64,000 nucleotides of DNA from Chryseobacterium sp. Tr-659 (GTDB lineage: Bacteria; Bacteroidota; Bacteroidia; Flavobacteriales; Weeksellaceae), in NCBI RefSeq assembly GCF_011752975.1, contig NZ_VWWP01000006.1:186001-250000 (forward strand), in the 5' to 3' direction. Both the position numbers and the translations under genes were made by a program. Below, piece by piece: positions 18,221-27,316 of this stretch. The notes beneath the pieces are model-generated. The model saw nothing but the letters and a program-made list of their open reading frames with translations, did no database searches and was not told the origin of the DNA. Numbering within the stretch: position 1 is the first letter of the stretch; every line of letters starts with the position of its first letter.

Positions 18221-19924
18221 ATGTTAAATTCAACAACACCGGGTGTTTCAGTTGAAGAAATTCCACGACTTCCAAATTCAGTTGCATTAGTTGAATCGGC
18301 CGTACCTGCATTTATCGGGTATACTGAGCTAATACCTGCCGGCATTGATAAGCCGCTAAAAATCAATTCTCTTTTGGAATATAGGCAATATTTTGGAAAA
18401 GCAAAAAAAGAAAATCTTCAGCTAAAAGATGTTAAAGGTAAAGGAGTAACTGTTGTAGCACCTCAGGTACAGTTTTTAATGTACTATTCGCTTCAAATGT
18501 ATTTTGCCAATGGCGGCGGCCCATGTTATATTATTTCCGCAGGGACATATCCTTCAACGGGGGAAGTTCTGCTATCTTCACTGAAAGAAGGGTTAAATAT
18601 GACCGAATCTATAGAAGAGCCCATACTTATTATTCTGCCTGATGCCATCTCGTTAAAAAATGAAGCCGATTTTTACAGTATTTGTAATCTGGCAATTGCC
18701 AAAGCAGGGGATGATAAGAAAAACAGATTTGCCATATTAGATACCTATTACGGTAATTTTACAACTCTGTCAAACAATCTTAATACGATTGAAAACTTTA
18801 GAAAAGAAGTAGATTCAACCAGTCATGCAGCAGCGTATTTTCCTCATTTGAAAACTATTTTGAATTATACTTTTAATGAAAATGAAGCTACTATAAAACA
18901 TTCTGGTTTACAAACAACAGGACAAAGCAGCGCTGATTTTTATGCTGGCGAGATTGCTGCTTTAGATGAGTTAAAAAGATTAGCAAGTGATGAAATCTCA
19001 AGTGGGTCTGCCAATGCTTTTGTACTTGCCGATTTACTAAGCCAGGCTATTGCCATTGCAGAAGAAGTTAATGAAACAGCAGATATAAAAACGGCTTTAA
19101 CAGAGGCTATTCATGAGGCCAGAATCGTATTGGAAGCCATATATGACGGTACAATAGATGATTTTGTCATACCTGATGATCTGGACGAAAATGCACCTGT
19201 TTTTAGTGGAGAATTTGATACTTTAAAAACAGCAATTCTTAATGTAAAAGATGAAAAAGGAGATGCAAACGGTATCACCCTCAAGAATTTGGAATTATCC
19301 AATTCAATACTATACAATCAGGTAAAAAAAGAAATACAGTCGTTAAAAGTGATTTTACCGCCATCATCAGCCATGGCTGGAGTATATGGTAGAGTAGATA
19401 GTACCAGAGGATTGTGGAAGGCTCCGGCAAATGTGAGTCTAAATTATGTAATGACTCCTACAGAAAGAGTTTCCGATCAGGAACAATCGGATCTGAATAT
19501 CCATATTACAGGGAAGTCTATTAATGCTATCAGACCTTTTACCGGAAAAGGCACTTTGGTATGGGGAGCCAGAACTCTGGATGGGACAGATCAAAAAGAC
19601 GGTAAGGATAATGCATGGAAATATGTACATGTACGCCGCTATTATGATATGATTAAACATTCAATAAGTGAAGCACTGGAAAAGTTTATCAACGAACCCA
19701 ATACACGCTATACATGGCTGCGGGCAAAAGCTACCATAGAAAATTTTCTTAACCAGCAATGGCTGGATGGTGCATTAGCCGGAAGTACACCGAAAGAAGC
19801 TTACGAAGTCTTAATTGACGGAGCCATAGGGACTCATATTATGAATGCAAAAATCAAAATTGCGTTAGTACGTCCGGCAGAGTTTATTGTACTGAATTTT
19901 TCACATCAATTACAAGAATTTTAA
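18221..19924 (+). CDS. Contractile tail sheath protein 1
   Basis: This 567-residue sheath subunit starts TTPGVSVEEIPRLPNSVA and continues ESAVPAFIGYTE, the standard eCIS sheath N-terminus. The C-terminal sheath core contains KSINAIRPFTGKGTLVWGARTLDG, VRRYYDMIKHSI, FLNQQWLDGALAGSTPKEAY and ends VRPAEFIVLNFSHQLQEF. Between about residues 225 and 365 it has an acidic helical insertion (ALDELKRLASDEISS, IAEEVNETADIK) that sheaths 2 and 3 lack, probably a surface domain. Sheath proteins polymerise around the tube and drive injection by contraction. It is the most divergent of the three sheaths here. Confidence 0.93.
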   Translation: MLNSTTPGVSVEEIPRLPNSVALVESAVPAFIGYTELIPAGIDKPLKINSLLEYRQYFGKAKKENLQLKDVKGKGVTVVAPQVQFLMYYSLQMYFANGGGPCYIISAGTYPSTGEVLLSSLKEGLNMTESIEEPILIILPDAISLKNEADFYSICNLAIAKAGDDKKNRFAILDTYYGNFTTLSNNLNTIENFRKEVDSTSHAAAYFPHLKTILNYTFNENEATIKHSGLQTTGQSSADFYAGEIAALDELKRLASDEISSGSANAFVLADLLSQAIAIAEEVNETADIKTALTEAIHEARIVLEAIYDGTIDDFVIPDDLDENAPVFSGEFDTLKTAILNVKDEKGDANGITLKNLELSNSILYNQVKKEIQSLKVILPPSSAMAGVYGRVDSTRGLWKAPANVSLNYVMTPTERVSDQEQSDLNIHITGKSINAIRPFTGKGTLVWGARTLDGTDQKDGKDNAWKYVHVRRYYDMIKHSISEALEKFINEPNTRYTWLRAKATIENFLNQQWLDGALAGSTPKEAYEVLIDGAIGTHIMNAKIKIALVRPAEFIVLNFSHQLQEF

Positions 19925-19999
19925 AATACTCTCAATCACGAATCAACCTTCGAAGTTTTACTTCGAGTAATAATTAATATTAACTTAAAATTTTAACAA

Positions 20000-21724
20000 A
20001 TGAATTACAAAACCCCTGGAGCTTACGTGGAGGAACAAGGAACGTTTCCACCTTCCGTAGCACAAGTTGAAACGGCTATTCCTGCTTTCGTTGGATACAC
20101 TGCAGAAGGGCAAAAAAATAAACCAACGAGAATCTCTTCTATGTTGGAATATGAAGAGCTTTTTGGAAAAGCAAACCCGGAAATCTTCGCTGTAGCGTTC
20201 AAGGATGGTGTTGCAACGGCGACGCAGACTCAGGTAAGCGATTTTAAAATGTATTATGCTATGCAAATGTATTTTGCTAATGGTGGCGGTGCTTGTTATA
20301 TTGTTTCTGTAGGAGATTACAGCGGGACAGTGGCTGTAGGAACTTCCACTACAACAGGAACTCTATTGTATGGTCTTGAACTGCTAAAAAAAGAAGATGA
20401 GCCTACGCTTATCGTATTCCCGGATCTTCAAGGTTTAGTTCCTGCTGCTACTGATGTTGCTGCTGCCAGAGCTGCTGTTCAGATTACAGATAATAACAGG
20501 ATTGGAGCTGCTGCTGCAAAAGATGCTTCTAAAGCCGTTGCAGATGTTGTTGCAGGTGCTAATGTACAGGCTGCTCTTGATGCTGCTGTTGCTAAGGCTG
20601 GTACCTACACTATTACCGATCCTAACAATGTAGCTCAGGTTGCTGCTGCTAAGGGTGCTCAGGCAGCTGTAGACGCTGCTAGGGTGGCTGCTGCTGCTAA
20701 TAATGCTACTGTTGCTACTGTTAAGACTGCTGCTCAGGCTGTTGCAGATGTCCTGAATACAGATCATGCAACTGCTCTAAGTATTGCTGCAACTGCTACT
20801 ACTACCAACAATTTGGTTACTTCCAGATCCAATAATGATGCTGGTATCAGTTCAGCCTATTCAGTGTACAACAGTGCTTTAGGTCAGGCAGAATCATTAA
20901 AAGACAGATTCGTTATCATGGATGTACTTGGAAGTGATGCTACTTTCAGAAATAAAGTAACTGCCACAGGTTTAAAATATGGAGCTGCTTATTATCCAAA
21001 ATTAAAAACAGTTTTAAGCTATACCTTCAAAGATGCCGATGTTCCGGTTATTGGAGCATCTGGAATTACAAATTTAGCGAATTTGAAGGTTGCTAATTCT
21101 GAATTGTATAACCAGGCTAAACAAGCCATTGAGTCTTTACAAGTGGTATTAGCTCCATCATCAGCAATGGCCGGAGCTTATGCTAAAGTAGACAGCACTT
21201 CCGGAGTATGGAAGTCACCTGCTAACTTAGGACTTAATCTTGTAGACGGACCTACCGTAAAAATTTCTACTAAAGATCAGGATTTGCTTAACGTAGATGC
21301 GACATCTGGAAAATCAATTAACGCGATCCGAACTTTTACAGGAAAAGGAACATTGGTTTGGGGAGCGAGAACTTTAGACGGAAACAGCAATGAATGGAGA
21401 TATGTGTCTGTACGTCGTTTCTTTAACATGGTAGAAGAATCTGTGAAGAAAGCTACAGAACGTTTCGTTTTTGAATCCAATACAGCCAATACATGGGTTC
21501 GTGTACAAACGATGATCGAAAATTTCCTTAACGAACAATGGAGAGACGGTGCATTGGCAGGAAGCAAGCCTGAAGATGCCTACTATGTAAGTGTTGGTCT
21601 TAATAAGACGATGTCTGCTCAGGATATTTTAGAAGGAAGAATGAACATCGAGATCGGTATGGCTGCAGTACGTCCTGCTGAGTTTATTGTGTTACGTTTT
21701 TCACACAAGCTTCAAGAATCATAA
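20000..21724 (+). CDS. Contractile tail sheath protein 2, with Ala-rich insertion
   Basis: This 574-residue sheath subunit starts MNYKTPGAYVEEQGTFPP, close to sheath 3. The C-terminal 140 or so residues are essentially identical to sheath 3 (KSINAIRTFTGKGTLVWGARTLDGN to FSHKLQES). Compared with sheath 3 it carries an insertion of about 130 residues (roughly 145-280) that is extremely rich in Ala, Val, Asp and Thr (AAAKDASKAVADVVAG and similar), probably helical and exposed on the particle. It precedes tube 1 by 37 bp. A small hairpin (CGAAG/CTTCG, 19951-19965) lies in its leader. Confidence 0.93.
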   Translation: MNYKTPGAYVEEQGTFPPSVAQVETAIPAFVGYTAEGQKNKPTRISSMLEYEELFGKANPEIFAVAFKDGVATATQTQVSDFKMYYAMQMYFANGGGACYIVSVGDYSGTVAVGTSTTTGTLLYGLELLKKEDEPTLIVFPDLQGLVPAATDVAAARAAVQITDNNRIGAAAAKDASKAVADVVAGANVQAALDAAVAKAGTYTITDPNNVAQVAAAKGAQAAVDAARVAAAANNATVATVKTAAQAVADVLNTDHATALSIAATATTTNNLVTSRSNNDAGISSAYSVYNSALGQAESLKDRFVIMDVLGSDATFRNKVTATGLKYGAAYYPKLKTVLSYTFKDADVPVIGASGITNLANLKVANSELYNQAKQAIESLQVVLAPSSAMAGAYAKVDSTSGVWKSPANLGLNLVDGPTVKISTKDQDLLNVDATSGKSINAIRTFTGKGTLVWGARTLDGNSNEWRYVSVRRFFNMVEESVKKATERFVFESNTANTWVRVQTMIENFLNEQWRDGALAGSKPEDAYYVSVGLNKTMSAQDILEGRMNIEIGMAAVRPAEFIVLRFSHKLQES

Positions 21725-22193
21725 AATAAATTAATAACAACGAATAAATATAAATAAAATTATGAGTACATATCCATTAGTAAAATTTGCCTTTGAAGTA
21801 GATTGGGGAGGAACCAAAGTAGGATTCCAGGAAGTAAGCGGCTTAAATGCAGAAACAGCTTTAATTGAATACAGACATGGCGCAAGCCCTGATTTCAGCA
21901 AAATTAAGATGCCGGGAATAACAAGCTACAGCAACATCACCTTTAAAAGAGGAACTTTCAAAAGTGATAACGAATACTTTGAGTGGTTCAAGACCATTCA
22001 GCTGAATACAGTAGCGCGCAGATCTATTACCATTTCTCTATTAGACGAGAATGGAGAGCCTGCAGTAACGTGGAAAGTGAAAAATGCATTCCCGCTTAAA
22101 TTACAGTCAACAGATCTGAAAGCTGAAGGTAATGAGGTAGCAGTTGAAACTTTAGAAATCGCACACGAGGGATTAACTATTGAAAATAACTAA
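21286..22193 (+). repeat. Duplicated sheath-tail plus tube segment, copy 1
   Basis: About 908 bp covering the 3' part of sheath 2, the 37-bp spacer and tube 1 recurs almost unchanged at 23105-24012 (offset 1,819 bp). Upstream of this block the two sheath genes diverge strongly. The few differences inside the block are silent. This pattern fits recent duplication or gene conversion. Confidence 0.85.
21762..22193 (+). CDS. Tail tube protein 1
   Basis: This 143-residue protein belongs to the phage-tail-tube/Hcp-like family (gp19-type, Pvc1/Afp1). The signs are the N-terminal VKFAFEVDWGG, FQEVSGLNAE, the conserved SPDFSKIKMPG, ITFKRGTF and the C-terminal EVAVETLEIAHEGL. It forms the inner tube that carries cargo. 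The predicted protein is identical to tube 2 (23581-24012). The DNA differs only at silent sites, near the 3' end. Confidence 0.94.
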   Translation: MSTYPLVKFAFEVDWGGTKVGFQEVSGLNAETALIEYRHGASPDFSKIKMPGITSYSNITFKRGTFKSDNEYFEWFKTIQLNTVARRSITISLLDENGEPAVTWKVKNAFPLKLQSTDLKAEGNEVAVETLEIAHEGLTIENN

Positions 22194-22217
22194 TATTAAC
22201 TTTAAATTTTTTTAAAA

Positions 22218-23543
22218 ATGAATTACAAAACACCTGGAGCCTACATAGAGGAAATTGCAAAATTCCCGCCATCAGTAGCACAAGTAGAAACGGCCATTCC
22301 TGCTTTTATCGGATATACAGCAGAAGGACCAAAAAATGAACCAACAAGAATTGCTTCTATGTTGGAATATGAGACCACTTTCGGAAAAGCAAAACCTGAG
22401 GCTTTTAAAATTACTTCCACTGCAGGAACTCTTAGAGCAGATGTAACGCTAAGCCCTTTTAAAATGTACTACGCTATGCAAATGTACTTTGCCAATGGTG
22501 GCGGACCTTGTTATATCGTTTCTGTAGGAGCAGCAGGTTATCCTGCCGGAGTAGATCGTGATGATTTAGAAGAAGGGCTTGCTACGCTTGAAAAAGAAGA
22601 CGAACCTACTCTTATTGTTTTCCCGGACGTTGAAGCTTTAGGTAATAATGCATATCAGTTATACGGACTTGCTTTAGACCAGGCAGAATTATTAAAAGAC
22701 AGATTTGTCATTATGGATGTTGTGGGTAACGGAGATACCGCAGTGGCTGATTTTAGAGAATATTTAGGATCAGGGCCAAGCGGCCAGCGTTTAAAATATG
22801 GAGCTGCTTATTATCCAAAATTAGAAACAGTCTTAACTTATGCTTTTAACGATGCAGACGTTTCTGTTATGAGCATTCCTAATGTGCTGAACCTGGCAGA
22901 TTTGAAATCAAAAAATTCAGATCTGTATAATCAGGCTAAAAAAGCGATTGAATCTAAACGTGTCGTATTGACTCCATCCTCAGCAATGGCCGGAGCTTAC
23001 GCTAAAGTAGACAGTACTTCCGGAGTATGGAAAGCTCCTGCCAACATTTCTCTTAACAATGTAGTAGAGCCTACCGTAAAAATTTCTCAGGAAGAGCAGA
23101 ATGGTCTTAACGTAGATGCAGCATCTGGAAAATCAATTAACGCGATCCGAACTTTTACAGGAAAAGGAACATTGGTTTGGGGAGCGAGAACTTTAGACGG
23201 AAACAGCAATGAATGGAGATATGTGTCTGTACGTCGTTTCTTCAACATGGTAGAAGAATCCGTGAAGAAAGCCACAGAACGTTTCGTTTTTGAATCCAAT
23301 ACAGCCAATACATGGATCCGTGTACAAACGATGATCGAAAATTTCCTTAACGAACAATGGAGAGACGGTGCATTGGCAGGAAGCAAGCCTGAAGATGCCT
23401 ACTATGTAAGTGTTGGTCTTAATAAGACGATGTCTGCTCAGGATATTTTAGAAGGAAGAATGAACATCGAGATCGGTATGGCTGCAGTACGTCCTGCTGA
23501 GTTTATTGTGTTACGTTTTTCACACAAGCTTCAAGAATCATAA
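22218..23543 (+). CDS. Contractile tail sheath protein 3
   Basis: This 441-residue subunit is the most compact of the three sheaths. It has the N-terminus MNYKTPGAYIEEIAKFPPSV, the core YYAMQMYFANGGGPCYIVSVG, and the C-terminal half shared with sheath 2 (KSINAIRTFTGKGTL, RRFFNMVEESVKKATERF, MNIEIGMAAVRPAEF). It lacks both insertions found in sheaths 1 and 2, so it may be the bulk shaft sheath. It lies 24 bp after tube 1 and 37 bp before tube 2, so sheath-tube pairs alternate. Confidence 0.93.
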   Translation: MNYKTPGAYIEEIAKFPPSVAQVETAIPAFIGYTAEGPKNEPTRIASMLEYETTFGKAKPEAFKITSTAGTLRADVTLSPFKMYYAMQMYFANGGGPCYIVSVGAAGYPAGVDRDDLEEGLATLEKEDEPTLIVFPDVEALGNNAYQLYGLALDQAELLKDRFVIMDVVGNGDTAVADFREYLGSGPSGQRLKYGAAYYPKLETVLTYAFNDADVSVMSIPNVLNLADLKSKNSDLYNQAKKAIESKRVVLTPSSAMAGAYAKVDSTSGVWKAPANISLNNVVEPTVKISQEEQNGLNVDAASGKSINAIRTFTGKGTLVWGARTLDGNSNEWRYVSVRRFFNMVEESVKKATERFVFESNTANTWIRVQTMIENFLNEQWRDGALAGSKPEDAYYVSVGLNKTMSAQDILEGRMNIEIGMAAVRPAEFIVLRFSHKLQES

Positions 23544-24012
23544 AATAAATTAATAACAACGAATAAATATAAATAAAATTATGAGTACATATCCATTAGT
23601 AAAATTTGCCTTTGAAGTAGATTGGGGAGGAACCAAAGTAGGATTCCAGGAAGTAAGCGGCTTAAATGCAGAAACAGCTTTAATTGAATACAGACATGGC
23701 GCAAGCCCTGATTTCAGCAAAATTAAGATGCCGGGAATAACAAGCTACAGCAACATCACCTTTAAAAGAGGAACTTTCAAAAGTGATAACGAATACTTTG
23801 AGTGGTTCAAGACCATTCAGCTGAATACAGTAGCGCGCAGATCTATTACCATTTCTCTATTAGACGAGAACGGAGAACCTGCAGTAACGTGGAAAGTGAA
23901 AAATGCATTCCCGCTTAAGTTACAGTCAACAGATCTGAAAGCTGAAGGTAATGAGGTAGCAGTTGAGACCTTAGAGATTGCACATGAAGGATTAACCATT
24001 GAAAATAACTAA
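23105..24012 (+). repeat. Duplicated sheath-tail plus tube segment, copy 2
   Basis: This is the partner of 21286-22193. It covers the 3' end of sheath 3, the identical spacer and tube 2. The similarity stops at the end of the tube gene. Confidence 0.85.
23581..24012 (+). CDS. Tail tube protein 2 (same protein as tube 1)
   Basis: This 143-residue tube protein has the same predicted amino-acid sequence as tube 1. Silent changes (for example AAT/AAC, AAA/AAG and several near the stop codon) show that the copies are not brand new, and selection or gene conversion keeps them equal. The 37-bp leader is also identical. Two identical genes may raise tube dosage. It is followed 2 bp later by the divergent tube protein 3. 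Confidence 0.94.
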   Translation: MSTYPLVKFAFEVDWGGTKVGFQEVSGLNAETALIEYRHGASPDFSKIKMPGITSYSNITFKRGTFKSDNEYFEWFKTIQLNTVARRSITISLLDENGEPAVTWKVKNAFPLKLQSTDLKAEGNEVAVETLEIAHEGLTIENN

Positions 24013-24014
24013 TC

Positions 24015-24482
24015 ATGGCTGTTTTATATCCTCCAACCAGTTTCTCTTTTATTGTTAACGGGATTTCAACAACAGAGGGTATTGACTCCAGATTTCAGTC
24101 TATATCTGGTTTATCAACAGAAATTGGGACTGAAGAATATGCCGAAGGAGGTGAAAACAGATTCACTCATCAACTTCCTTTGAGACCAAAATACCCTAAT
24201 CTAGTTCTTAAGCGTGGGCTAATCGTAAGTTCCGGGTTGATAAGCTGGTGTAGAAATGCGATGGAAAACTTCGAATTTGAACCCAGAAATCTGATTATTA
24301 CTCTTTCGGGAGGGCTTCAGTCTACGGCACCTTTAATGGTTTGGAATGTAGTTGGTGCATATCCGGTAAAATGGGAAGTTTCAGAATTCAATGCGGAAGA
24401 AAGCAAACTTGCTATTGAAACAATAGAACTGAAATATAGATATTTCACAATACCCTCATCGTTAGCAAGCCTGGGCTTGTAA
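24015..24482 (+). CDS. Tube-initiator-like protein 3 (Pvc5/Afp5-like)
   Basis: This 155-residue member of the tail-tube family has N-terminal PPTSFSFIVNG, the family signature FQSISGLSTEIGTEEY, then LPLRPKYPNLVLKRG and a C-terminal KLAIETIELKYRYF. It differs clearly from tubes 1 and 2 and, by position just before the baseplate genes, corresponds to the Pvc5/Afp5 protein that starts the tube on the spike hub. A long imperfect hairpin follows the gene. Confidence 0.88.
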   Translation: MAVLYPPTSFSFIVNGISTTEGIDSRFQSISGLSTEIGTEEYAEGGENRFTHQLPLRPKYPNLVLKRGLIVSSGLISWCRNAMENFEFEPRNLIITLSGGLQSTAPLMVWNVVGAYPVKWEVSEFNAEESKLAIETIELKYRYFTIPSSLASLGL

Positions 24483-24492
24483 TTTCTCAATC

Positions 24493-24617
24493 AAATCTAA
24501 GCATTTGAAAGTGTGTTAGGGTAAAGATCACTTTTTAGCAAAATCTTTTTCTATAAAAAATGACAGATTGGTCTATCACCAAGCCTGAACACCCCTTTCA
24601 TGTGCTTAGATTTTTAA
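24493..24617 (+). terminator. Imperfect long hairpin with T-run, possible attenuator
   Basis: The left arm 24493-24517 (AAATCTAAGCA ... GAAAG ... GTGTT) pairs with the right arm 24587-24610 (AACAC ... CTTTCA ... TGCTTAGATTT), which runs into a T-tract. The loop between the arms is about 70 nt. It lies between the high-copy sheath/tube genes and the low-copy baseplate genes, where a leaky terminator would set the ratio of products. Confidence 0.5.
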
Positions 24618-24683
24618 AAAAAATATGTTAAATCATTGATTGTTAATGTTTTGAATGTTAATGATTGATTAAAAACGAATGAA

Positions 24684-24845
24684 ATGCCAATAGAAATAAA
24701 AGAACTCCACATTAAAATTAATGTGGACGAAAAAGCAGCAACAGAGACTACTAAAACACCTGTAGATGAATCGCAGATTATGCGGGCTATAAGTGAAAGC
24801 GTGGAACAAGTAGTAAATATTGAACAACGTAAAAAAGAAAGATAA
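24684..24845 (+). CDS. Small eCIS protein, DUF5908 (Pvc6/Afp6-like)
   Basis: A 53-residue protein starts MPIEIKELHIKINVDE and ends in a basic, Glu-rich tail (EQRKKER). The MPIEIxEL start followed by a short beta stretch and a His/Arg/Glu-rich tail is the mark of DUF5908, a small protein that sits between the tube and LysM genes in eCIS loci. Position agrees: it follows tube 3, and its stop overlaps the start of the LysM gene by one base (TAATG). Its role in the particle is not established. Being so short it is easily missed by gene finders. Confidence 0.85.
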   Translation: MPIEIKELHIKINVDEKAATETTKTPVDESQIMRAISESVEQVVNIEQRKKER

Positions 24846-25564
24846 TGGGAGGTGAAATTATAAAAGTTAAGATAGGAACTTACAAGGATAATGGCTATAA
24901 AAGTATAATCGATAGTGATGCTTTTGTAGCGCTTATTAACCCGACAGGTTTTTCTTTTACCCGGAAAATTGAATATAATACGACACAAGAAACCGGAGCA
25001 AGTGGAACTAATTCAAAGTATGTAAAAACACCACCGCAATCCTTACAATTGGAGTTTTTATTTGATGGTACCGGAGTAACAGAAGCATATACAGGTAATA
25101 AACTTATCAATACGATAAAGAACAAAAAATTCACTCATGACACCGTTACGGCTCAATTGAATCGTTTTTATGAAGCAACAGGAGATTTTAAAGGCCCGAT
25201 TCATAAGCCATACAATGTGATTATTATCTGGGGAAAATTTGAGTTTAAAGGAGCTCTTACTGAATTTACGGTAGATTATAAGATGTTTAATAAAGATGGA
25301 ACTCCATTAAGAGCGATAGGTAAGGCAACCTTTGTAGAAGGAATTAGCCAGGAGCTTATAGCACAAAAAGACAAAAAATCTTCTCCCGATTTAACGCACA
25401 AAAGAACAGTACAGGCAGGAGATACCTTACCATTAATGACCGAGAAAATTTACGGAGATTCCAAATATTACCTGGAAGTAGCCAAAGTAAATGGCCTCAT
25501 CAATTTTAGACAATTAATCCCGGGACAGGAGCTGTACTTTCCGCCATTAGAAAAAGTCTCATAA
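24845..25564 (+). CDS. LysM baseplate-hub protein (Pvc7/Afp7-like)
   Basis: This 239-residue protein has an N-terminal domain (residues 1-175) of the tail-hub type, with INPTGFSFTRKIEY near residue 35 and FKGPIHKPYNVIIIWG in the middle. A C-terminal LysM fold covers about residues 185-235 (HKRTVQAGDTLPLMTEKIYGD ... VAKVNGLINFRQLIPGQEL). This is the architecture of the eCIS and phage gp53-like hub protein that joins the spike to the tube. The ATG overlaps the stop of the DUF5908 gene, and the gene ends 1 bp before the VgrG-like gene. Confidence 0.9.
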   Translation: MGGEIIKVKIGTYKDNGYKSIIDSDAFVALINPTGFSFTRKIEYNTTQETGASGTNSKYVKTPPQSLQLEFLFDGTGVTEAYTGNKLINTIKNKKFTHDTVTAQLNRFYEATGDFKGPIHKPYNVIIIWGKFEFKGALTEFTVDYKMFNKDGTPLRAIGKATFVEGISQELIAQKDKKSSPDLTHKRTVQAGDTLPLMTEKIYGDSKYYLEVAKVNGLINFRQLIPGQELYFPPLEKVS

Positions 25565-25565
25565 T

Positions 25566-27311
25566 ATGAATAATAGCGGATATATACAAACAGTAAAAAA
25601 TCCAGATCTAATTACCTATAAGGTAATGTCCGGAGGCACAGAGTTGCCTGGCAAGTACGGGGTGAAAAGTATTGTAGTGGAAAAAGAAGTAAACAGAATT
25701 CCCTACGCCCGCATTGTTATTTTAGACGGAAGTGCACCGGAACAGGACTTCAAATTAAGTAATGAAGATTTGTTAATTCCCGGAAAAGAAATTGAGATCA
25801 CTGCCGGATACCATTCTGAAGAAGAAACCATTTTTAAAGGAGTGGTTGTAAAGCATAATATAAAAGTGAGAAACGGCTCTTCTTACCTCATCATAGAATG
25901 CAGAGATAAGGCTGTAAAAATGACCTTAGGAAGAAAAAGCAAATATTTCTACGACAGTAAAGACAGTGATATCATTGAAGAACTGATCGGTAACAGCGGA
26001 GCATCAGCCGATGTAGAAGCAACAACCAATACTCATAAAGAACTCATACAATACCGTGCTTCTGATTGGGATTTTATGCTGACCAGAGCACAGGCCAACG
26101 GTAAACTTTGTTTTGTTGACAACGGAACCATCAAAGTAGCTAAACCTGATTTTAGTGGAGAAACTGTGGAAACTGTGGTCTACGGCTCATCCGTACATGA
26201 ATTTGACGGAGAGATAGATGCCAGAGATCAATTCAATAAAATTACCGCTAAAACATGGAGCTATACCGATCAGGAACTTACAGAAGTGGAAGCCCAGGAT
26301 CCGGCCATTAATCTCAATGGAAATCTTTCTTCCGGTGATTTAGCTAATGTTTTTGGAATTGAAGATTTGCAGCTTAGACATGGCGGAAATATAACCCAGG
26401 GTGAGCTGCAGGAATGGGGAGATGCCAAAGCAACTTTTCAGCAGTTAGCAAAGACAAGAGGAAGAGTAAAATTCCAGGGAATCCCATCTGTTAAACCAGG
26501 GGTTTCATTAACACTACAGGGAGTAGGAAACCGATTTAACGGGAAAATATACGTAACAGGGGTTCGTCATGAGATTGCTGATGGAAACTGGCTGGTAGAC
26601 GCTCAATTCGGGCTTTCTCCAACATGGTTTTCAGAGACATATGATATAAGCGAAATGCCTGGTTCCGGGATTATTCCTTCCATAAGCGGGCTTCAGGTGG
26701 GGGTTGTATCACAATTAGAATCTGATCCGGATGGAGAAGATCGAATTTTAGTACAAATACCGATCATTAATGCCGAAGAAGAAGGAATCTGGTCAAGAGT
26801 AGCTACCCTTGATGCAGGAGAAAACAGAGGGTCGTTTTTCAGGCCGGAAATCGGGGATGAAGTCATCATCGGATTCATTAATGATGATCCCAATGATGCG
26901 GTGGTACTGGGGATGTTAAACAGTAGTGCAAAACCAGCTCCTATTGTAGCTTCTGATGATAATAACGAAAAGGGCTTTGTAACCCGAAGCGAAATGAAAA
27001 TGATTTTTAATGATGATAAAATTTCATACACCCTGGAAACACCGGCAGGTAAAAAACTGATTGTAGATGAAGATGCCGATGTTATTAAAATTGAAGATGA
27101 TCATTCCAATGTTTTAACCCTTAATAGTGACGGTATTACGATGCAGAGTGCAGGGGATATTAAAATCAAAGCCTCAGGGGATATCAATATGGAAGGAACT
27201 AACATCAATATAAAAGCAAGTGCCCAATTGAAGGCAGAAGGGAGTTCAGGTTCAGAACTTAAATCAGGAGCAGTAACGGTTGTTAAAGGATCTCAAGTTA
27301 AAATCAATTAA
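25566..27311 (+). CDS. VgrG-like central spike protein (Pvc8/Afp8-like)
   Basis: This 581-residue protein contains, in order, a gp27-like hub (about 1-360, with YGVKSIVVEKEVNRIPYARI and SDWDFMLTRAQANGKL) and a gp5-type OB fold (about 375-470, VVSQLESDPDGEDRILVQIP through GSFFRPEIGDEVIIGF). The C-terminal beta-helix needle has repeats such as AGDIKIKASGDINMEGTNINIKAS. It trimerises to form the puncturing hub and binds the PAAR tip encoded 5 bp downstream. Confidence 0.94.
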   Translation: MNNSGYIQTVKNPDLITYKVMSGGTELPGKYGVKSIVVEKEVNRIPYARIVILDGSAPEQDFKLSNEDLLIPGKEIEITAGYHSEEETIFKGVVVKHNIKVRNGSSYLIIECRDKAVKMTLGRKSKYFYDSKDSDIIEELIGNSGASADVEATTNTHKELIQYRASDWDFMLTRAQANGKLCFVDNGTIKVAKPDFSGETVETVVYGSSVHEFDGEIDARDQFNKITAKTWSYTDQELTEVEAQDPAINLNGNLSSGDLANVFGIEDLQLRHGGNITQGELQEWGDAKATFQQLAKTRGRVKFQGIPSVKPGVSLTLQGVGNRFNGKIYVTGVRHEIADGNWLVDAQFGLSPTWFSETYDISEMPGSGIIPSISGLQVGVVSQLESDPDGEDRILVQIPIINAEEEGIWSRVATLDAGENRGSFFRPEIGDEVIIGFINDDPNDAVVLGMLNSSAKPAPIVASDDNNEKGFVTRSEMKMIFNDDKISYTLETPAGKKLIVDEDADVIKIEDDHSNVLTLNSDGITMQSAGDIKIKASGDINMEGTNINIKASAQLKAEGSSGSELKSGAVTVVKGSQVKIN

Positions 27312-27316
27312 TCATC

